Positions 6,234 to 9,267 of a stretch of 9,267 nt of DNA are shown one piece after another. How positions within the stretch are numbered: position 1 is the first letter of the stretch; the number at the start of each line of letters is the position of its first letter. The DNA comes from an uncultured Gemmobacter sp. GTDB taxonomy: Bacteria > Pseudomonadota > Alphaproteobacteria > Rhodobacterales > Rhodobacteraceae. The position numbers and the translations under genes were made by a program. The notes under the pieces were generated by a model that saw only the letters and a program-made list of their open reading frames with translations, had not been told where the DNA came from and searched no databases. The stretch lies in assembly GCA_937983495.1 (NCBI GenBank), contig CALKAA010000351.1, forward strand, positions 1-9,267, given 5' to 3'.

Positions 6234-7982
6234 ATGCGTCACTTTCTGCCCATACTGGATTGGGCCCCGCGCTATGATCGCGCGGCCTTTGGCAGTGATC
6301 TGCTGGCGGCCGTAATCGTCACCATCATGCTGATCCCGCAATCACTGGCTTATGCCCTGCTGGCAGGATTGCCAGCCGAGATCGGCCTTTATGCCTCGAT
6401 CGCACCTTTGGTGATCTATGCGCTGTTCGGAACTTCGCGCACACTGGCCGTTGGCCCTGTGGCCGTGATCAGCCTGATGACCGCTGCGGCAATTGCTCCT
6501 TTGGCGGCCCAGGGCACGCCCGAATATCTGGGGGCCGCGATAGCGCTGGCCGTGCTATCAGGCGTGATCCTGCTGGCCATGGGCCTGCTGCGGCTGGGAG
6601 TCATTGCGAATTTCATCAGCCACCCGGTGATTTCAGGCTTCATCACGGCCTCCGGTCTGCTGATCGCGGCGGGTCAGGTGCCGCAGCTTTTGGGGGTCAG
6701 CCTGCGCGGGGAAACCTTGCCTGATCTGGCCTTTGCCCTGTGGCAGAAGCTGGACACCCTGAATGCAACAGTCTTGCTGATTGGCCTGCCAGTGCTGGCT
6801 TTCCTGTTCTGGACGCGGGCGCGGCTGGCCCCCTTGCTGCGGCGGCTTGGCTTGGCACCACGGCTGGCCGGGGCGATCAGTCGCGCGGCCCCTGTGATGG
6901 CGGTTGCGGCGACCACCCTCGCCTCTTGGGGGCTGGCGCTTGATGTGCCAGTGGTCGGAGAAATTCCGCGTGGCTTGCCCCTGCCCGCCTTGCCACCGTT
7001 GGATCTGGAGCTCTGGCGAGCCATTCTTTGGCCTGCCATGTTGATTGCTTTGGTCGGCTATGTCGAAACGATCTCGGTCGCGCAGACGCTGGCAGCCAAA
7101 CGCCGGCAGCGTATTGACCCCGATCAGGAGCTTGTGGCGCTAGGCCTGTCCAATATCGGGGCGGGCGTGTCTGGCGGCTTTCCGGTCACGGGGGGCTTTG
7201 CCCGCTCGGTCGTAAATTTCGATGCGGGGGCGGAAACGCCTGCCGCAGGGGCTTTCACCGCTCTTGGCATGGCGCTGGCGACCTTCACGCTGACCCCTGC
7301 CCTGTTCTACTTGCCCAAAGCCACCTTGGCCGCAACCATCATCGTCGCCGTATTGAGCTTGGTAGACCTTGGCGCGCTGCGTCGCACGCTGGCCTATAGC
7401 CGTAGCGATTTTGCGGCCATGGCGGTCACCATCCTGATGACGCTCGGCCTTGGTGTCGAAGCCGGGATCAGCGCCGGCGTGGCGCTGTCCTTGGGGTTGC
7501 ACCTGTGGCGCAGTTCACGCCCGCATGTGGCGGTGATGGGGCAAGTGCCGGGCACGGAACATTTCCGCAATGTCGCCCGTCATGAGGTGGTGACGGCACC
7601 CGATGTGCTGCAAGTGCGCATCGACGAAAGCCTTTGGTTCCCCAATGCGCGCCACCTGGAAGATGTGTTGCTGGCGGCAGTGGCCGAGCAACCCGGCCTT
7701 CGCCATGTCGTGCTGGATTGCGCGGCGGTGAACAGCATCGACGCCTCGGCGCTGGAGACGCTGGAAGCATTGAACCACCGACTGTCGGATGGTGGCGTAG
7801 CGCTGCATTTAAGCCAGGTGAAAGGGCCAGTGATGGACCGGCTGAAAGGCTCGCCCTTCCCCGCAGCCTTGACCGGCAAGATCTACCTCACGCAATTCGA
7901 TGCGATGATGGATCTTGCCCCAGCCATCACCAGTGAAACCCGTCAGGCCTTGCGCCGCGAAACCGCCAAGGCGGCGCGATAG
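6234..7982 (+). CDS. SulP-family anion transporter with C-terminal STAS domain
   Basis: Inner-membrane SLC26/SulP transporter, 582 residues, the full family length. Members carry sulfate, bicarbonate, dicarboxylates or other anions. Seen: the opening FLPILDWAPRYDR, then the first-segment signature MLIPQSLAYALLAGLPAEIG (residues 32-51), the conserved VGPVAVISLM block, the GYVETISVAQTLAAKRRQRI stretch (about 275-294), and the GGFPVTGGFARSVVN loop. About 11-14 hydrophobic segments precede a cytoplasmic STAS domain (about 430-565) containing DCAAVNSIDASALETL. The Ser of DASAL is the position phosphorylated in SpoIIAA-like STAS proteins. Two adjacent ATGs exist at 6231 and 6234; GGAGG (6224-6228) lies five bases from the second, which is preferred. 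A further in-frame ATG at 6186 lies inside the palindrome and has no ribosome-binding site. Substrate cannot be told: no cys genes or carbonic anhydrase are adjacent. The LuxR gene follows after 54 bases. Confidence 0.93.
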   Translation: MRHFLPILDWAPRYDRAAFGSDLLAAVIVTIMLIPQSLAYALLAGLPAEIGLYASIAPLVIYALFGTSRTLAVGPVAVISLMTAAAIAPLAAQGTPEYLGAAIALAVLSGVILLAMGLLRLGVIANFISHPVISGFITASGLLIAAGQVPQLLGVSLRGETLPDLAFALWQKLDTLNATVLLIGLPVLAFLFWTRARLAPLLRRLGLAPRLAGAISRAAPVMAVAATTLASWGLALDVPVVGEIPRGLPLPALPPLDLELWRAILWPAMLIALVGYVETISVAQTLAAKRRQRIDPDQELVALGLSNIGAGVSGGFPVTGGFARSVVNFDAGAETPAAGAFTALGMALATFTLTPALFYLPKATLAATIIVAVLSLVDLGALRRTLAYSRSDFAAMAVTILMTLGLGVEAGISAGVALSLGLHLWRSSRPHVAVMGQVPGTEHFRNVARHEVVTAPDVLQVRIDESLWFPNARHLEDVLLAAVAEQPGLRHVVLDCAAVNSIDASALETLEALNHRLSDGGVALHLSQVKGPVMDRLKGSPFPAALTGKIYLTQFDAMMDLAPAITSETRQALRRETAKAAR

Positions 7983-8036
7983 CCCCCTCTCGACGCCAGG
8001 CGGGCACCCGGCTAACAAGATATGCGGGAGGCCCTC

Positions 8037-8813
8037 ATGTCTGATGTGCTGGAACGGGTGAATAATATTGCGGCAGCGCCCAGCGTGACAGCCGTCTGGG
8101 AGCTGGCGGTCGCGCATTTTGCCAGCCACGGGTTTGCGCGGGTGAATTACGGCATGACCCGCTTTCGCAGGGCGGGCGGGATCGGTGACCCTGACGATGC
8201 GGTCTATCTGACCAGCTTTCCCGCAAGCTACAGCAATTTCTATTTCCGGGATGGCTTTTACGCGCGCACCGCCCCCTATCGCTGGGCTTTGGAGAATCGC
8301 GGTTCGTCCTGCACCTGGCGATGGGTGGAGGAAAAGGCGCATGCTGGCCTGCTGGCCCCAGACGAGATGGAAGCAGTGCGACGCAATGCCCAATGGCAAT
8401 TGCGCGCGGGTGTCACCATCAGCTTCCCGGATGTCACCTCGCGGCAACGTGGGGCCATTGGTCTGGCCGGAGATCCGGGCCTTGACCACGATCAGGTGGA
8501 TACCATCTGGTCAGAACATGGCCCAGGTCTGGAAGCCGTGGCCCATGTCATGCATTTGCGGCTGTGCCAATTGCCCCTCCCCGTCCGTCGCCCGCAATTG
8601 TCGCAGCGTCAGCGCGAAGCGCTGGAATGGGTCGCCGAGGGTAAGACGATGCAGGATATTGCGACCCTGATGGGGATTTCCGTTGCCATGGTGGAAAAGC
8701 ATCTGCGGCTGGCACGGCATGCGCTGGATGTGGACAATACGGCGCAAGCCGTGGCCAAGGCAGCCCTGTTGAACCAGATTTTCCAATCCGCCGCTGAGGT
8801 CGGGAATTCATGA
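8037..8813 (+). CDS. LuxR-type transcriptional regulator with degenerate autoinducer-binding domain (LuxR solo)
   Basis: Predicted cytosolic DNA-binding regulator, 258 residues, the normal LuxR/TraR length. The N-terminal part (about 10-165) fits the autoinducer-binding fold and the C-terminal LuxR HTH spans about residues 188-245, with LSQRQREALEWVAEGK (188-203) and recognition-helix region GISVAMVEKHLRLAR (213-227). Aligned by the conserved Pro-to-Trp spacing of 14 (Pro80, Trp94), the TraR ligand residues Trp57, Tyr61 and Asp70 fall at Ser66 (beside Tyr65), Phe70 and Ala79. Conserved Glu178 of the HTH corresponds to Gln192, while Leu196 and Gly202 are kept. No luxI-type synthase gene is in the window. 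An ATG at 8022 is in frame but lacks a ribosome-binding site; ATG 8037 has GGAGG five bases upstream. It follows the SulP gene by 54 bases with no clear terminator, so co-transcription is plausible. The ligand, if any, is unknown. Confidence 0.88.
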   Translation: MSDVLERVNNIAAAPSVTAVWELAVAHFASHGFARVNYGMTRFRRAGGIGDPDDAVYLTSFPASYSNFYFRDGFYARTAPYRWALENRGSSCTWRWVEEKAHAGLLAPDEMEAVRRNAQWQLRAGVTISFPDVTSRQRGAIGLAGDPGLDHDQVDTIWSEHGPGLEAVAHVMHLRLCQLPLPVRRPQLSQRQREALEWVAEGKTMQDIATLMGISVAMVEKHLRLARHALDVDNTAQAVAKAALLNQIFQSAAEVGNS

Positions 8814-8867
8814 CTTACGCTACGTCACCCTGCTTGCTATCATCTTCCTGTTTCATATCGGGTTGAA

Positions 8868-9037
8868 GATGTGAGGCATGCGCGGTCAGGGCCTATTGGT
8901 GCCTGGGGCCGCCCTTCCTGTCGCATGACCAGGAAGAACGTAAGCCGCAGTCGGCCGATTAGCCGAGGGCTGCGGGTCCGAGTCAGTTGGGGTATTGCCA
9001 TTCGGGCGGTGTCGTGTGGTGCGGCACCGCCCTTTTT
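8868..9037 (+). ncRNA. Candidate structured small RNA or 3'-UTR RNA ending in an intrinsic terminator
   Basis: About 190 bases after the LuxR stop carry no convincing reading frame but several stable hairpins on the plus strand. CTTCCTG (8914-8920) pairs with CAGGAAG (8930-8936) around 9 bases. CCGCAGTCGGC (8945-8955) pairs with GCCGA (8962-8966) and CTGCGG (8970-8975), with GGG bulged. GGGCC (8906-8910) could pair with GGTCC (8975-8979) to close a branched structure. The terminator 9004-9037 ends it. A further inverted repeat, CATCTTC (8841-8847) and GAAGATG (8865-8871), lies just upstream. The 5' end is uncertain: TTGCTA (8834-8839) with TATCGG (8856-8861) is a weak promoter pair that would start near 8868. 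I could not match it to 6S, SRP, tmRNA or RNase P RNA. It may be independent or processed from the luxR transcript. Confidence 0.4.
9004..9037 (+). terminator. Strong intrinsic terminator downstream of luxR / candidate small RNA
   Basis: GGGCGGTGTCG (9004-9014) pairs with CGGCACCGCCC (9022-9032) over 11 bp, with a single T-G wobble and a 7-base loop, and is followed at once by TTTTT (9033-9037). On the opposite strand the stem is not followed by a U-tract, so it works in the plus direction. Confidence 0.9.
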
Positions 9038-9065
9038 CACGGCTGATGCACGACAGTATCCCCCA

Positions 9066-9097
9066 AAGCAAAAGGGACGGCCCACAGGAGCCGCCCC
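9066..9097 (-). terminator. Intrinsic terminator of tsf
   Basis: Read on the minus strand, GGGGCGGC (9097-9090) pairs with GCCGTCCC (9081-9074) over 8 bp around an 8-base loop and is followed by TTTT (9073-9070) and more U-rich sequence. One position is G-U on the minus strand but A-C on the plus strand, which fixes the working direction as minus. It lies 25 bases after the tsf stop and faces the plus-strand terminator 29 bases away. Confidence 0.85.
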
Positions 9098-9121
9098 TCA
9101 TGTTCCGGCAAGTTACCGAAA

Positions 9122-9267
9122 TCAGCCTTGCAGAGCTTTCGCCACTTCGGCCGCGAAGTCTTCTTTTTCTTTCTCGATGCCTTCACCAACGGCCATGCGC
9201 ACGAAAGCCACCACTTCCACGCCGGCATCTTTCGCGGCTTGCGCCACGGTGACATCGGGATTGATGA
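9122..9267 (-). CDS. tsf: Elongation factor Ts, C-terminal end (partial)
   Basis: The last 47 residues of EF-Ts, the guanine-nucleotide exchange factor that recycles EF-Tu from GDP to GTP form during translation. The frame is open to the right edge and ends in TGA at 9124-9122. Seen: INPDVTVAQAAKDAGVEVV, then AFVRMAVGEGIEKEKEDF and the terminal AAEVAKALQG, which fit alphaproteobacterial EF-Ts C-termini closely (the FVR-x-x-VGEGIEK stretch is diagnostic). The start and the usual upstream partner rpsB lie beyond the window. It has its own terminator (9066-9097) and converges on the luxR/small-RNA transcription unit. Confidence 0.95.
   Translation of the reverse strand, partial: INPDVTVAQAAKDAGVEVVAFVRMAVGEGIEKEKEDFAAEVAKALQG

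Noticed and set aside
8880..9037. Known housekeeping RNA (SRP, tmRNA, RNase P or 6S) after luxR
   Set aside because: The SRP GGAAGG...GCAGCC apical motif, the tmRNA tRNA-like ends and the RNase P conserved core are not present. The structure is a chain of short hairpins rather than the long rod of 6S RNA, although 6S could not be excluded without a covariance search.
8995..9252. Open frames on both strands across the tsf end (8995-9252 plus, 9037-9255 minus)
   Set aside because: They run through two terminators and overlap the EF-Ts coding end in the wrong frame. The EF-Ts frame itself is clear and ends at 9122.

Overview
The window is a stretch of alphaproteobacterial chromosome, most likely from the order Rhodobacterales. 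This rests on the GC-rich coding sequence, the character of the flavoprotein, HNH and epimerase genes, and the tail of an EF-Ts gene whose sequence resembles Rhodobacteraceae versions. No genus can be named from the sequence alone. It looks like ordinary core-type chromosome. I see no insertion sequence, phage module, CRISPR array or toxin-antitoxin pair.

Layout from left to right. A squalene/phytoene-synthase-like gene (1-707, cut by the left edge) converges, with one base between stops, on a minus-strand pair: an alpha/beta hydrolase (709-1362) and an AlkA-type DNA glycosylase (1362-1991). That pair is coupled through a TGATG stop/start overlap. A short divergent region separates it from a plus-strand MFS transporter (2058-3266). 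Next comes an HNH endonuclease gene (3420-4004) with a clear sigma-70-like promoter, a structured leader and an upstream 11-bp-period direct repeat. It converges on tRNA-Gln(UUG) on the minus strand (4006-4080), one base away.

On the right half, a HI0933/BaiN-type flavoprotein (4185-5357), ribulose-phosphate 3-epimerase rpe (5455-6147), a SulP anion transporter with a C-terminal STAS domain (6234-7982) and a LuxR-type solo regulator (8037-8813) all read on the plus strand. The SulP and LuxR genes are close enough to share a transcript. About 190 bases of hairpin-rich sequence follow and end in a very strong intrinsic terminator (9004-9037), which may mark a small RNA or a structured 3' UTR. 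The end of tsf (9122-9267) enters from the right on the minus strand with its own terminator (9066-9097), so two terminators face each other.

The genes do not form one pathway. They cover DNA alkylation repair, anion and solute transport, pentose-phosphate metabolism, translation and regulation. The points most worth following up lie between genes: the candidate RNA at 8868-9037, the palindromes at 4124-4146 and 6162-6193, the HNH leader, and a LuxR protein that has lost several residues normally needed to bind acyl-homoserine lactones. I found no convincing previously undescribed multi-gene system.
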